Shown one piece after another: positions 9,139 to 16,813 of a DNA stretch of 64,000 nucleotides. Every line of letters begins with the position of its first letter. Within the stretch, counting starts at the first letter, position 1. The position numbers and the translations under genes are program-made. The stretch comes from Ensifer sp. IC4062. GTDB taxonomy: Bacteria; Pseudomonadota; Alphaproteobacteria; Rhizobiales; Rhizobiaceae. Where the stretch lies: contig NZ_JADYVD010000035.1 in assembly GCF_020193575.1 (NCBI RefSeq), positions 1 through 64,000 on the forward strand. The letters run 5' to 3'. The notes under the pieces are model-generated. The model saw only the letters and a list, made by a program, of their open reading frames with translations. It searched no databases and was not told the DNA's origin.

Positions 9139-10290
9139 TCACCCCACCACACGCAAGGTCGAAGCGTGCTTGCCGCCCCTGCGGAAACGATCAACGGCTT
9201 CCTCGGAGAGCGCCACTCCGAGCCCGGGACCCGTTGGCAATTGCAGCTCAAAGTTCTCGAAGCGCAGCGGCTCCTCCAAAAGCTCCTCGGTCAGAAGCAG
9301 CGGCCCGAAGAACTCAGTGCCCCATTCCAGTTCCTTGACCGTCGCCATCAACTGAGAGGCGGCGATCGTGCCGATTGGCCCCTCCAGCATGGTGCCGCCG
9401 TAAACGCTGACGCCTGCAGCGTCCGCGATCGCGATCACCTGGGCGGCGGCAAACAGCCCTCCGGCCTGTTCGATCTTGATCGAGAACACATCGGCAGCCC
9501 GCGCAGTCGCCGCGTCGAGCGCGCTTTCAGGTCCAACCAGGACCTCGTCGGCCATGATCGCGATCGGGGAAGTCCGCCGCAGACGGGCAAGCGCCGTGAT
9601 CCCCTGCACCGGTTGTTCGACCAGCACGCAACCGGCATCAGCCAGAGCTTGGATGGCATTGCGCGCCTCCCGCTCCCGCCACGCCATGTTCACGTCGACC
9701 CGGATGGAGGCCATGTCCGGTAATGCCTTGCGGATCGCGCCCACGTGGCGGATATCCTCCTCAATCGATTTGACGCCGATCTTCAGCTTGAAGTCCTTGT
9801 GGCGCCGCCGGTCGAGCATGGCCTGCGCTTCGTCGATGTCCTTGGCCGTGTCGCCGGAGGCGAGCGTCCAGGCGATCGGGAGGCTGTCGCGGCGTCGGCC
9901 ACCAAGCAGTTCCGATATCGGCAGACCGAGGCGGCGCGCATGGCAATCGAGCAGGGCCGCTTCGACAGCGCATTTGGCGAAGTGATTTCCCTTTACCGCT
10001 TTGACGACGAGGTCCATGGCTGCCTGAATGCGCGTCGCGTCACGGCCGATCAGCAGCGGCGCGATATACTCGTCGATCGTCAATTTCATGCCTTCCGGAC
10101 TTTCCGCCCCGTAGGCAAGACCGCCGATCGTCGTCCCCTCTCCGAGCCCCTCGAAGCCGTCGGAGCAGCGGACGCGGACGATGGTCATGCTCTGCCGGTT
10201 CATGGTCACCATCGACAGCCGATGTGGTCGGATGGTGGGCAGATCGAGTATAATTGTTTCGATCGCGCTGATGCGGATTGCCGTAGACAC
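9139..10290 (-). CDS. catB: Muconate cycloisomerase (CatB)
   Basis: A 383-residue enolase-superfamily enzyme that cyclises cis,cis-muconate to muconolactone. The barrel carries the KxK pair (Lys168, Lys170 in DFKLKIG). The metal ligands follow in RVDVNMAW (Asp199), VLVEQP and IMADEV, and the second catalytic lysine is in FSIKIEQAGG. Length is typical. It is the first gene of the minus-strand ben-cat series, separated from the divergent LysR gene by about 95 nt containing the predicted operator. Chloromuconate cycloisomerase is an alternative of the same fold, but the ben/catA context favours CatB. Confidence 0.92.
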   Translation of the reverse strand: MSTAIRISAIETIILDLPTIRPHRLSMVTMNRQSMTIVRVRCSDGFEGLGEGTTIGGLAYGAESPEGMKLTIDEYIAPLLIGRDATRIQAAMDLVVKAVKGNHFAKCAVEAALLDCHARRLGLPISELLGGRRRDSLPIAWTLASGDTAKDIDEAQAMLDRRRHKDFKLKIGVKSIEEDIRHVGAIRKALPDMASIRVDVNMAWREREARNAIQALADAGCVLVEQPVQGITALARLRRTSPIAIMADEVLVGPESALDAATARAADVFSIKIEQAGGLFAAAQVIAIADAAGVSVYGGTMLEGPIGTIAASQLMATVKELEWGTEFFGPLLLTEELLEEPLRFENFELQLPTGPGLGVALSEEAVDRFRRGGKHASTLRVVG

Positions 10291-10385
10291 CAGGCTTTCC
10301 TCCCTTGATTACGAGGAAATTAGCGTCCAGTTTAAAACCAGTCCAAAACTATAAAAGTTGAATTTGATACCTAAAAGGTATGCTC
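10291..10385. promoter_or_regulatory. Divergent catB / LysR-regulator promoter region with ATAC-N7-GTAT operator
   Basis: The 95-nt gap between catB and its regulator contains ATACCTAAAAGGTAT at 10367-10381. It is an exact match to the ATAC-N7-GTAT form of the LysR T-N11-A motif known for BenM and CatM, the muconate- and benzoate-responsive regulators of Acinetobacter. Its right half overlaps the upstream ATG at 10380 and its AAAAGG core is the likely ribosome-binding site of the regulator. Bound regulator could therefore block its own gene while acting on catB. Weaker AAAACCAGTCCAAAACT sequence on the catB side may hold further half-sites. Confidence 0.7.
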
Positions 10386-11318
10386 ATGGAACTGAGGCAG
10401 CTGCGTTATTTTCTCGCCGTCGCGCGCGAGCGGAACTTCTCGCGTGCTGCAGAGATCCTGCATATTGCCCAGCCGCCCCTCAGCCGGCAGATACAGCAAC
10501 TGGAAGACGAGCTTGGCGTTCTGCTTATCGACCGGTCGAACCGACCGCTCGATTTGACGGAGGCTGGCCGCTTCTTCTACGAGCAGGCCGGACAGATCAT
10601 TGCCCGCATCGAAAATATGCGCGAGCAGACGCGCAAGATCGGCTTGTCCAGACGGGAGCGTTACGTCATCGGCTGCGTCGGCTCGACCCTTTATGGCGGC
10701 ATCCCGGACCTCGTCCGCCGCATGCGCGAGCGCTGGCCGGATCTCGACATCGAGATCCGGGAAATGATGTCGACCGAGCAGGTCACCGCTCTCAAGGAGA
10801 GGCGGATCGATGTCGGCTTCGGCAGGGTCCGCTTCAATGATAGAGAGATTGAAAGGCTGACGCTGCGGGAGGAACGGCTGGTCGTCGCTTTCCCCAAGGG
10901 GCATCCGAAATCGCTCTCCACCGAACCGATCGGCCTTGCCGAACTGGAGGGGGAACCGCTGGTCGTCTATCCGTCTGCGCCGCGGCCGAGCTTTGCCGAC
11001 GAGGTCCTCAACATGCTGAGCGAGCGAGGCATTTCTCCTGGCAGCGTGGAAGAGGTCCGTGAAATCCAGACCGCGCTAGGCATCGTAGCGGCCGGTATGA
11101 GCTTGTGCATCATTCCCACAGCCTCGCAGCGGCAAAGACCCGACGACGTCTGTTACCGCGTCATTAAAGATGAGAAGGCCACGTCGCCGATCATCATGAG
11201 CTTCCGGCGCGACGATGCAAAAGGGAGAATCGAAGAGATCAAGCAGCTCATTCGCGAGATGTACGCCGACAACCCGCCTTGGCTGCAACTATCCAACGTA
11301 CAACTCGACAGCGCCTGA
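10386..11318 (+). CDS. LysR-family regulator of the ben-cat genes (CatR/BenM-like)
   Basis: A 310-residue LysR regulator. The N-terminal winged helix begins MELRQLRYFLAVARERNFSR and contains AAEILHIAQPPLSRQIQQLE. The remainder is a two-lobe inducer-binding domain with LVVYPSAPRPSFAD, typical of the CatR/BenM/CatM branch. ATG at 10386 is preferred over ATG 10380 because AAAAGG is 7-8 nt before it and LysR proteins usually start at MEL/MEIRQ. It is divergent from catB. By analogy it should bind cis,cis-muconate and perhaps benzoate and activate the operon. Only one such regulator is present for both the ben and cat parts. Confidence 0.85.
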   Translation: MELRQLRYFLAVARERNFSRAAEILHIAQPPLSRQIQQLEDELGVLLIDRSNRPLDLTEAGRFFYEQAGQIIARIENMREQTRKIGLSRRERYVIGCVGSTLYGGIPDLVRRMRERWPDLDIEIREMMSTEQVTALKERRIDVGFGRVRFNDREIERLTLREERLVVAFPKGHPKSLSTEPIGLAELEGEPLVVYPSAPRPSFADEVLNMLSERGISPGSVEEVREIQTALGIVAAGMSLCIIPTASQRQRPDDVCYRVIKDEKATSPIIMSFRRDDAKGRIEEIKQLIREMYADNPPWLQLSNVQLDSA

Positions 11319-11495
11319 GGCCTTCGCTCACACCCGCAGCCGCATTGAAAAGGGCCGTCCGAGATGGTGCTCGACTCCGCTGCGCACTCTGTGCACAAAC
11401 AGGAACTTTCCCCCAAAGCTCCACCCTCACGATAATCGCAGATGTCCGCCTTGAACGGGTTCGATCGGTCGACCCCGCAATCGAGGTCGCCCGGT

Positions 11496-11918
11496 TCAGC
11501 GTTGCCAAGGATCAACAACGACGACGCCAGTGCCTTCGAAGTCTCTGATGTTTCGCGTCACGACGATCATGTCGTGGACGAGAGCCGTCGCCGCAATCAG
11601 CGCGTCGGCCTCGTTGCGCCGGTCGGGGATGTGCAGGTGCGCGCAACGTGTCGCAACCGCATCGTCAACCGGCAGAATTCGGTCGGCGAATTCCGGGCGC
11701 ACGTGACCGTCAAGCCAAGAACGCAGGCGAGCGCCTTGTGTAGCGTCCCGGCGCTGTACCCCGAGTACACCGCGCTCCAGCTCAAGAATCGTGATCGCCG
11801 AAAGGAAGAAGCGCTTCGCATCCTCCGCTCCGACCCACGCCACTACATTGGCATCGGCCTTGCCGTCGCCGACCTTGCGCAATTCGGAAACGACGTTGGT
11901 ATCCAGCAGGTATCTCAA
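11496..11918 (-). CDS. vapC: VapC-type PIN-domain toxin
   Basis: A 140-residue PIN-domain ribonuclease. Acidic residues expected for Mg2+ binding are visible: Asp6 in YLLDTNVVSE, Glu46 in ITILELERG, Asp105 in EADALIAATA and Asp126 in TRNIRDFEG. The fold and length match VapC/FitB toxins, which cleave tRNA or rRNA. Its start overlaps the antitoxin stop by four bases (11915-11918), so toxin synthesis is coupled to antitoxin synthesis. It sits just beyond the regulator end of the benzoate island. The RNA target cannot be inferred. Confidence 0.88.
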   Translation of the reverse strand: MRYLLDTNVVSELRKVGDGKADANVVAWVGAEDAKRFFLSAITILELERGVLGVQRRDATQGARLRSWLDGHVRPEFADRILPVDDAVATRCAHLHIPDRRNEADALIAATALVHDMIVVTRNIRDFEGTGVVVVDPWQR

Positions 11919-12169
11919 GACAAGTCCACTTCGCGCGGCCCGATTTCGACGCGGTGCGGCTCAAAATCGATCGCCGAGAGGCCAGGCATGGCAAGAGCGT
12001 CGACAAGGCTGCGGTGCTTACCTGTCAAGCGCTCGAATTCATCATAGGTCATTAGGACGTGGGAAGGCTTGCCGCGGTCAGTTATGATAACCGGGCCGCC
12101 TTTGGCTGCCTTCTTAGCGCTACTCACGTCATGATTTAGCTCTCGGCTGGTAAGGGTCGTGATACCCAC
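11915..12169 (-). CDS. Phd/YefM-family antitoxin (VapB role)
   Basis: An 84-residue antitoxin beginning MGITTLTSRELNHDVSSAKK, followed by GPVIITDRGKPSHVLMTYDEFERL, the characteristic N-terminal Phd/YefM DNA-binding and dimerisation fold. The C-terminal part should wrap and inhibit the PIN toxin. The start ATG at 12169 lies 12 nt downstream of a perfect palindrome that is probably the binding site for autorepression. Pairing a Phd-type antitoxin with a VapC toxin is common, and the four-base overlap with the toxin gene is typical. Confidence 0.88.
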   Translation of the reverse strand: MGITTLTSRELNHDVSSAKKAAKGGPVIITDRGKPSHVLMTYDEFERLTGKHRSLVDALAMPGLSAIDFEPHRVEIGPREVDLS

Positions 12170-12181
12170 GGCTCACCTCCA

Positions 12182-12199
12182 TGTAGGTAATTACCTACA
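12182..12199. promoter_or_regulatory. Operator palindrome of the toxin-antitoxin pair
   Basis: TGTAGGTAATTACCTACA is a perfect 18-bp inverted repeat ending 12 nt upstream of the antitoxin start. Phd-type antitoxins repress their own promoters through such palindromes, so this is the likely operator. Binding is inferred from position and symmetry only. Confidence 0.7.
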
Positions 12200-12617
12200 G
12201 ATAGCATCAGCGGATGAAATAGCAAGTGAAGCGGCCAGCTACCCCAACGGGCACATCAGCTCTGATGGAGGTGTCGCGCCGCAGCGTTCCAGTCGATACA
12301 TTATGCGATCTTCTTGGCCCAGAACGTGAACATGGTCGCAACAAGCGGTGCACAGGGCTCGTGAAGAACGGCTCACTTTAACCGCTGCTGACTTTAGCAC
12401 CGGGCGCGATCTAGGCTCGATTAGCCGGAAGCGGACTGTCAATTCGTTGCGGAGGGACGGAAGGTTTGCGCTTTCATATCGGCCGTTGAGCAAACTATAG
12501 CCGCATTCCCAGAAGCGGTCGCCGGATCTTGTCGCCGAACTGTGCGACACACGCTCAAGCTAGGCACAGACTAAATTATTCTCTATATAGACATAATGAA
12601 TGCCGCTGTGCTGAAAA
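12200..12617. other. Intergenic stretch without a supportable gene
   Basis: About 420 nt between the toxin-antitoxin operator and the next LysR gene. A minus-strand open frame (12239-12550) has no ribosome-binding site and no recognisable domain. Its Cys/His-containing tail (CTACCDHVHVLGQED) is not enough to call a gene. The last 40 nt are AT-rich (ATTCTCTATATAGACATAAT) and probably contain the LysR promoter. Confidence 0.4.
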
Positions 12618-13538
12618 ATGGATAACGCGGGACTGTCTCTCGACAGGATGCGCACGTTTGTCCGCGTTGCCGAACGCGGCAATCTGTCGATGGTCGCGCG
12701 AGAACTCAGCGTCGGCCAATCGACGGTGACGCGGCATCTCAATGAGCTTGAGGAAGCTGTCGGCGTACCACTTCTCAGCCGGACGACACGTCGCGTGACC
12801 CTTACGGACGAAGGCGGCCGCTATTACGCGAATTGCCTTCAAATTTTGCGCCTGGTCGAACAGGCCGCTGAAGAAGCGCGAGATGCACGCCAAGCTCCCG
12901 CAGGTGCCGTTCGGCTTTCGTGTACAGCGGCGCTCGGCGTGATGCACATCACCCGCCTCATTTTCGAATTCCAGGACAAGCACCCAGACATCAGAGTCGA
13001 CCTCAATCTCACCGACGAGCGTATCGACCTGGTTCGCGAAGGCATTGACGTGGCATTGCGTCTTGGGCCTCTAGCCGATAGCTCGATGAAACTTCATGCT
13101 CTCGGAGACAGCCATCGCTTGCTGGTGGGCGCTCCAAGTTATTTATCTGTCTACGGACGGCCAGAGCGTCCGGCCGATCTGTCACGCTATGAAAGCGTGG
13201 TGATGTCCAATGTGGCGGGGAGCGATCAAATCATTCTCTCCGCTCACGATGGGACTAGTCTAATGGTACCAGTCAGTGGGAAGTTGCGTGTCGATCACGG
13301 ACTTGCTGCGCGCGAGGCCTTCGCCGCCGGACGCGGCATTGGCCCTGCACACCTTTGGTTGGTCCACGATCTTTTAGACAATGGTCAGCTCGAGGTCCTT
13401 CTTGGGGACTATGGCCTTGCCCCGGTCCCTTTGAGCTTGCTTATCGTTCCGGACCGTGCAGCCATTGCCCGCGTTCGGCTTCTCGTCGATTTTCTCGCCG
13501 CCGAAATTTCCAAATTGCCTGGAATCCGGAGGGCGTGA
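12618..13538 (+). CDS. LysR-family transcriptional regulator
   Basis: A 306-residue LysR regulator. It has the helix-turn-helix LDRMRTFVRVAERGNLSMVARELSVGQSTVTRHLNELE (residues 9 onward), then a substrate-binding domain with VRLSCTAALGVMHITRLIFEF and VREGIDVALRLGPL, which places it in the CrgA/AaeR-like branch. It converges on the NmrA-like oxidoreductase gene whose stop lies 1 nt beyond its own. Such LysR genes often control the adjacent oxidoreductase, but the arrangement here is tail-to-tail rather than divergent, so the target is uncertain. Confidence 0.85.
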   Translation: MDNAGLSLDRMRTFVRVAERGNLSMVARELSVGQSTVTRHLNELEEAVGVPLLSRTTRRVTLTDEGGRYYANCLQILRLVEQAAEEARDARQAPAGAVRLSCTAALGVMHITRLIFEFQDKHPDIRVDLNLTDERIDLVREGIDVALRLGPLADSSMKLHALGDSHRLLVGAPSYLSVYGRPERPADLSRYESVVMSNVAGSDQIILSAHDGTSLMVPVSGKLRVDHGLAAREAFAAGRGIGPAHLWLVHDLLDNGQLEVLLGDYGLAPVPLSLLIVPDRAAIARVRLLVDFLAAEISKLPGIRRA

Positions 13539-13539
13539 T

Positions 13540-14493
13540 TTAGAGTCCGAAAGATCTCTTATCGCCTCGCCACCCCGTGGAACGCAGGTACTGCTCCCAA
13601 TTGAGCGTATCGGGGTTCAGGCGGCGGCTCCACTCGAGATCGTGCTCTTTGCCGAAATAGCCGTATTCGACCGCATACTCAACCATCCCTAGAATTTCTA
13701 GAACAAGCAGTTCGTTGGCGGCGAACTCTGGAAAATATTGCAGCAGGCCACCCCTAGTGAAAGCGTTTCGATATTCGGCCTTGAGCCCGGTCACGCGCTG
13801 AAAGGTTTCGACCATTTCGCGCGGTGAGATGATATCGCCAACGATCGGGAGCGTTTTTCCATTGTAGAGCTCGGGGTTTGAGAAAATTTCAAGAACCACC
13901 GGCCCGGTCGCCGTCAGCGGATCGACAAAAGGTGCTCGGAAATTTTCGGGAAGATAGACCGGCAGCAAGAGGGTGTCGCCCTCCATGCGCGGCACATAGT
14001 ACTCGAGAAGATTCGTATAGAAGAACGCCAGCATTATGAAGGAATGGGAGATCGGCAGGCTACTAATGTAGTCTGCTACACGCGCTTTGTCGGTAAAATG
14101 CGGAGCATACTTGGTCCCGCCGGTGATCTTGTCGACACCCTCAAGGGTGCTAAAAACAATATACCCGACGCCAGCCTCAACTGCGGCATCCGCCAGTTGC
14201 CTGCCGAGAGGAGCCTCAATTGTCGCCGGCGGAGTGATGGGCGGCGTCATCAGGAATGCGCCATCCGCGCCTTTAAACGCAGCAACGAGGTCCTTTTGAA
14301 GGCCCAGTTCGAGCGGGACCCTTACGATTTCAGCGCCGAGCTTCTCCAGGCTTCGAGCCTCTAGCGAATCCTTTTTCCGGGTAAGCGCGCGTACGCGGAA
14401 ACGTTCACTCTGGAGGAGTGTCGCGGCTACGCTTCGCCCCTGTTTGCTGGTTGCACCGACAATCACGATAAGTGGCTTTTCAATTGTAGACAT
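13540..14493 (-). CDS. NmrA-like NAD(P)-binding oxidoreductase
   Basis: A 317-residue atypical short-chain dehydrogenase. The N-terminus reads LIVIVGATSKQGRSVAATLL (residues 8-27), the glycine-rich NAD(P) motif of the NmrA/isoflavone-reductase group. It continues with FKGADGAFLMTPP and VGYIVFSTLEGVDKITGGTKY. The canonical YxxxK pair is not obvious, as in NmrA-type proteins that act as redox sensors or quinone/aldehyde reductases. The substrate is unknown. It is convergent with the LysR gene and has a long 5' region (14494-15025) shared with the divergent HIT gene. Confidence 0.8.
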   Translation of the reverse strand: MSTIEKPLIVIVGATSKQGRSVAATLLQSERFRVRALTRKKDSLEARSLEKLGAEIVRVPLELGLQKDLVAAFKGADGAFLMTPPITPPATIEAPLGRQLADAAVEAGVGYIVFSTLEGVDKITGGTKYAPHFTDKARVADYISSLPISHSFIMLAFFYTNLLEYYVPRMEGDTLLLPVYLPENFRAPFVDPLTATGPVVLEIFSNPELYNGKTLPIVGDIISPREMVETFQRVTGLKAEYRNAFTRGGLLQYFPEFAANELLVLEILGMVEYAVEYGYFGKEHDLEWSRRLNPDTLNWEQYLRSTGWRGDKRSFGL

Positions 14494-15025
14494 AGTTCTT
14501 TAAATCCTTTTCTCTGTCACTGACGGTCGACTGCGCAGCCAAGCATCCTGCCGCGCGAGAGTCTGTGGGGCACGGGCAGATTGCTCCCTGCTTCGATGTG
14601 GATGCGAGCCGCATGCAGCAACCAACGGCCCTTGGCTTTTAGGACGCACCAGTCACAGCGATACCGCCCGATAGCCCATCCCAATTACGGGCACTCTATC
14701 CGACCAAACTTTGTTGCTCCAGATGTATGCAATGCATAACATAATGCCAATTTACGGATAAGTTATGCCGGCCTTCGGTGCAAAATCGCGAGACAATTGC
14801 TGCTCTATCCCGGAAAATCCGAGAAAAGCCGTTTCCGCTGCAAAAGCAAAACGTGTGCAGCGGCCATGGGTGTTCCAGGATGGCTGGATCAGAACGTTAA
14901 AAGCTTATTGACGCCCAGACGAATGACCGCTTTCGTTTTCTACGTTCCAGAAGCGGACAGTCCGCAGACGGCCCTTCTCGGACGTTGTGAAGTCGGCGAT
15001 AGTCATCTGCGCAAGAGGCGAAAAC
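14494..15025. other. 532-nt intergenic region with a possible LysR box and a possible NTF2-like remnant
   Basis: No intact gene is visible. On the minus strand, 14517-14690 reads about 52 codons ending at TGA that resemble the last strands of a SnoaL/NTF2-like protein (GRYRCDWC, GRWLLHAARIHIEAG), with no start codon and a TAA directly before it. This may be a gene remnant but is weak. TATGCAATGCATA at 14726-14738 is a near-perfect T-N11-A dyad and could be a LysR site. The end of the region carries the AAGAGGCG ribosome-binding site of the HIT gene. Confidence 0.35.
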
Positions 15026-15478
15026 ATGGATGACGACAAAGACACCAATGCGTTGACCCCGTGCTTGTTCTGCGAGATGGCCAAGGGGACGATTAGGCCC
15101 AACGTCGTTTTCGAGAATGATCGATTAATGGCCTTTCTGGACATTGCCCCCATTCGTCGCGGCCATGTTCAAATCGTACCACGCAAGCATTTTGCTTGTT
15201 TTGATGACCTCCCCGGCGATTTGGCAAGCGAGGTCGTGGCATTGGGGCAGAAGATCGCAAGGGCGCAGAAACGGCTCTATGGAGTTGAGCGCGTCGCCTT
15301 CCTGTTTACGGGTGGCGACGTGCCACACGCCGACGCCCACGTCGTGCCAATGGTCGAAAATACCGACATAACTTCCCGACGTTACATCAAAGAAGAAACG
15401 CTAACTTTCGCGTCGCTTCCAAATCCGGGCTCGGAAGAACTCGAATGCGTTGCAGCGGAACTGAAAAGCGCGCTGTAA
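15026..15478 (+). CDS. HIT-family protein with catalytic His replaced by Asp
   Basis: A 150-residue histidine-triad protein. It starts with the usual CLFCEMAKG zinc-type N-terminus, then VVFENDRLMAFLDIAPIRRGHVQIVPRKH. The C-terminal triad, normally H-x-H-x-H-x-x, reads PHADAHVVPM (near 15318-15347), so the middle His that acts as nucleophile in HIT hydrolases is Asp. All other landmarks are intact. The ATG at 15026 is favoured by AAGAGGCG 6 nt upstream over the longer frame from 14987. It may be a catalytically dead nucleotide-binding protein or carry a recent mutation or sequencing error. Confidence 0.85.
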   Translation: MDDDKDTNALTPCLFCEMAKGTIRPNVVFENDRLMAFLDIAPIRRGHVQIVPRKHFACFDDLPGDLASEVVALGQKIARAQKRLYGVERVAFLFTGGDVPHADAHVVPMVENTDITSRRYIKEETLTFASLPNPGSEELECVAAELKSAL

Positions 15479-15716
15479 CATCGGCTGACCACCCAATTCG
15501 AACTTAGCACGCCAAGTGCGAGGTCCGCTTCGGGTTACTTTGCGCCATCATAGGCCCACTAAGCCCGCGCGTCGGCTGGAAGGCGAAGCAGCCATAGAAC
15601 ATGGGACACGCCGCCAAAGACTCCGAATGACGTGATTCCCATTTCTCGTCATTTGGCGATGCGCATCCAATCGTGCAGGATAACGATTCGACAAGCCAAC
15701 GGCAGGGAGGCGACCA

Positions 15717-16604
15717 ATGACGAAGGCGAATGTGGGTTTCATCGGGCTCGGGCTGATGGGTCAGGGCATGGCCACGAACATCGTGAAAAAGGGCTGGCCG
15801 CTTGCGGTGATGGCGCATCGCAACCGAGCGCCGGTCGAAGCGCTCCTCGCCGAGGGCGCGACGGAAGTCAAAACGCCGTGCGAGATGGCGGAACGCTGCG
15901 ACATTATCATCCTCTGTGTCACCGGCTCCCCGGAGGTACTGTCGGTCGTCGAGGGGGCGGACGGCATCGCGGCCGCGGGCAAGCCGCTCACCATTGTCGA
16001 CTGCTCTACGTCCGATCCCTCCGTCACAATGAAACTCGCCGAGAACCTTGCCGGAAAAGGCATCACGCTTCTCGACGCGCCTCTCAGCCGCACGCCGGCC
16101 GATGCCGCCGCTGGCACGCTCGATGTCATGGTTGGCGGCGCTGACGACGACGTCCGGCGCGTCTGGCCGGTGCTCGAATGCTTTGCCGGCCGCATCGTCC
16201 ATACCGGCCCGACCGGCACCGGCCACACGATGAAGCTCCTCAACAACTTCCTGGCGATGGGCTACGCCGCGCTCTATTCCGAGGCTTTGATGCTCGGCAG
16301 GAAGGCAGGCCTCACCCCGCAAATCTTCGACAGCGTCATCCGCGACGGGCGGATGGATTGCCCGTTCTACCGGACCTTCTTCCGCTGGGTGCTGGAGCGC
16401 GACCCGAATGCGCACAAATTCGCCATCCGCAACGCCTTCAAGGACATGAGCTATCTCGCGGCCTTCGCCAACGCGTCCGGCGCCGGAAACCCGATTGGCG
16501 CGGCCGTCCGCAATTCCTTCGCCCAAGCCGTCGGCGCTGGTCGCGGCGAGGACTATGTGCCGATGCTGTCCGATTTCATCGCCGAGGCGAACGGGATCAA
16601 ATAG
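15717..16604 (+). CDS. NAD(P)-dependent beta-hydroxyacid dehydrogenase (3-hydroxyisobutyrate dehydrogenase family)
   Basis: A 295-residue two-domain dehydrogenase. Rossmann motif VGFIGLGLMGQGMATNI is at residues 6-22. The substrate-binding block is LDAPLSRTPADAAAGTLDVMVGG and the catalytic lysine block is TGHTMKLLNNFLAMG. The family oxidises 3-hydroxyisobutyrate, tartronate semialdehyde, sulfolactaldehyde or similar acids, and the exact substrate is not evident. The SD is GGGAGG just upstream of the ATG. It precedes the IolI-like gene on the same strand by about 210 nt, so it may be part of the inositol-type locus. Confidence 0.82.
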   Translation: MTKANVGFIGLGLMGQGMATNIVKKGWPLAVMAHRNRAPVEALLAEGATEVKTPCEMAERCDIIILCVTGSPEVLSVVEGADGIAAAGKPLTIVDCSTSDPSVTMKLAENLAGKGITLLDAPLSRTPADAAAGTLDVMVGGADDDVRRVWPVLECFAGRIVHTGPTGTGHTMKLLNNFLAMGYAALYSEALMLGRKAGLTPQIFDSVIRDGRMDCPFYRTFFRWVLERDPNAHKFAIRNAFKDMSYLAAFANASGAGNPIGAAVRNSFAQAVGAGRGEDYVPMLSDFIAEANGIK

Positions 16605-16813
16605 GCACCAATGCCCGCCCCTGGCGGGTAACTATGCGATGACAGGATTCCATCATTGGCAAAACGCAATCTTGCAGAAATGCAAGGCGGCTGTCCGCCT
16701 AACGCTTTGACTGACGCCTCCCAAGTGATGAATGTGGCAATGGGCCTGAAATAGAACAAATGTTCCGATCAGGCGAAAGCTATTCCAAACATTCCTGGAG
16801 GATCCGCCCCCCT

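Noticed and set aside
12239-12550. 103-codon minus-strand gene with Cys/His residues
   Set aside because: No ribosome-binding site, irregular Cys spacing and no family resemblance.
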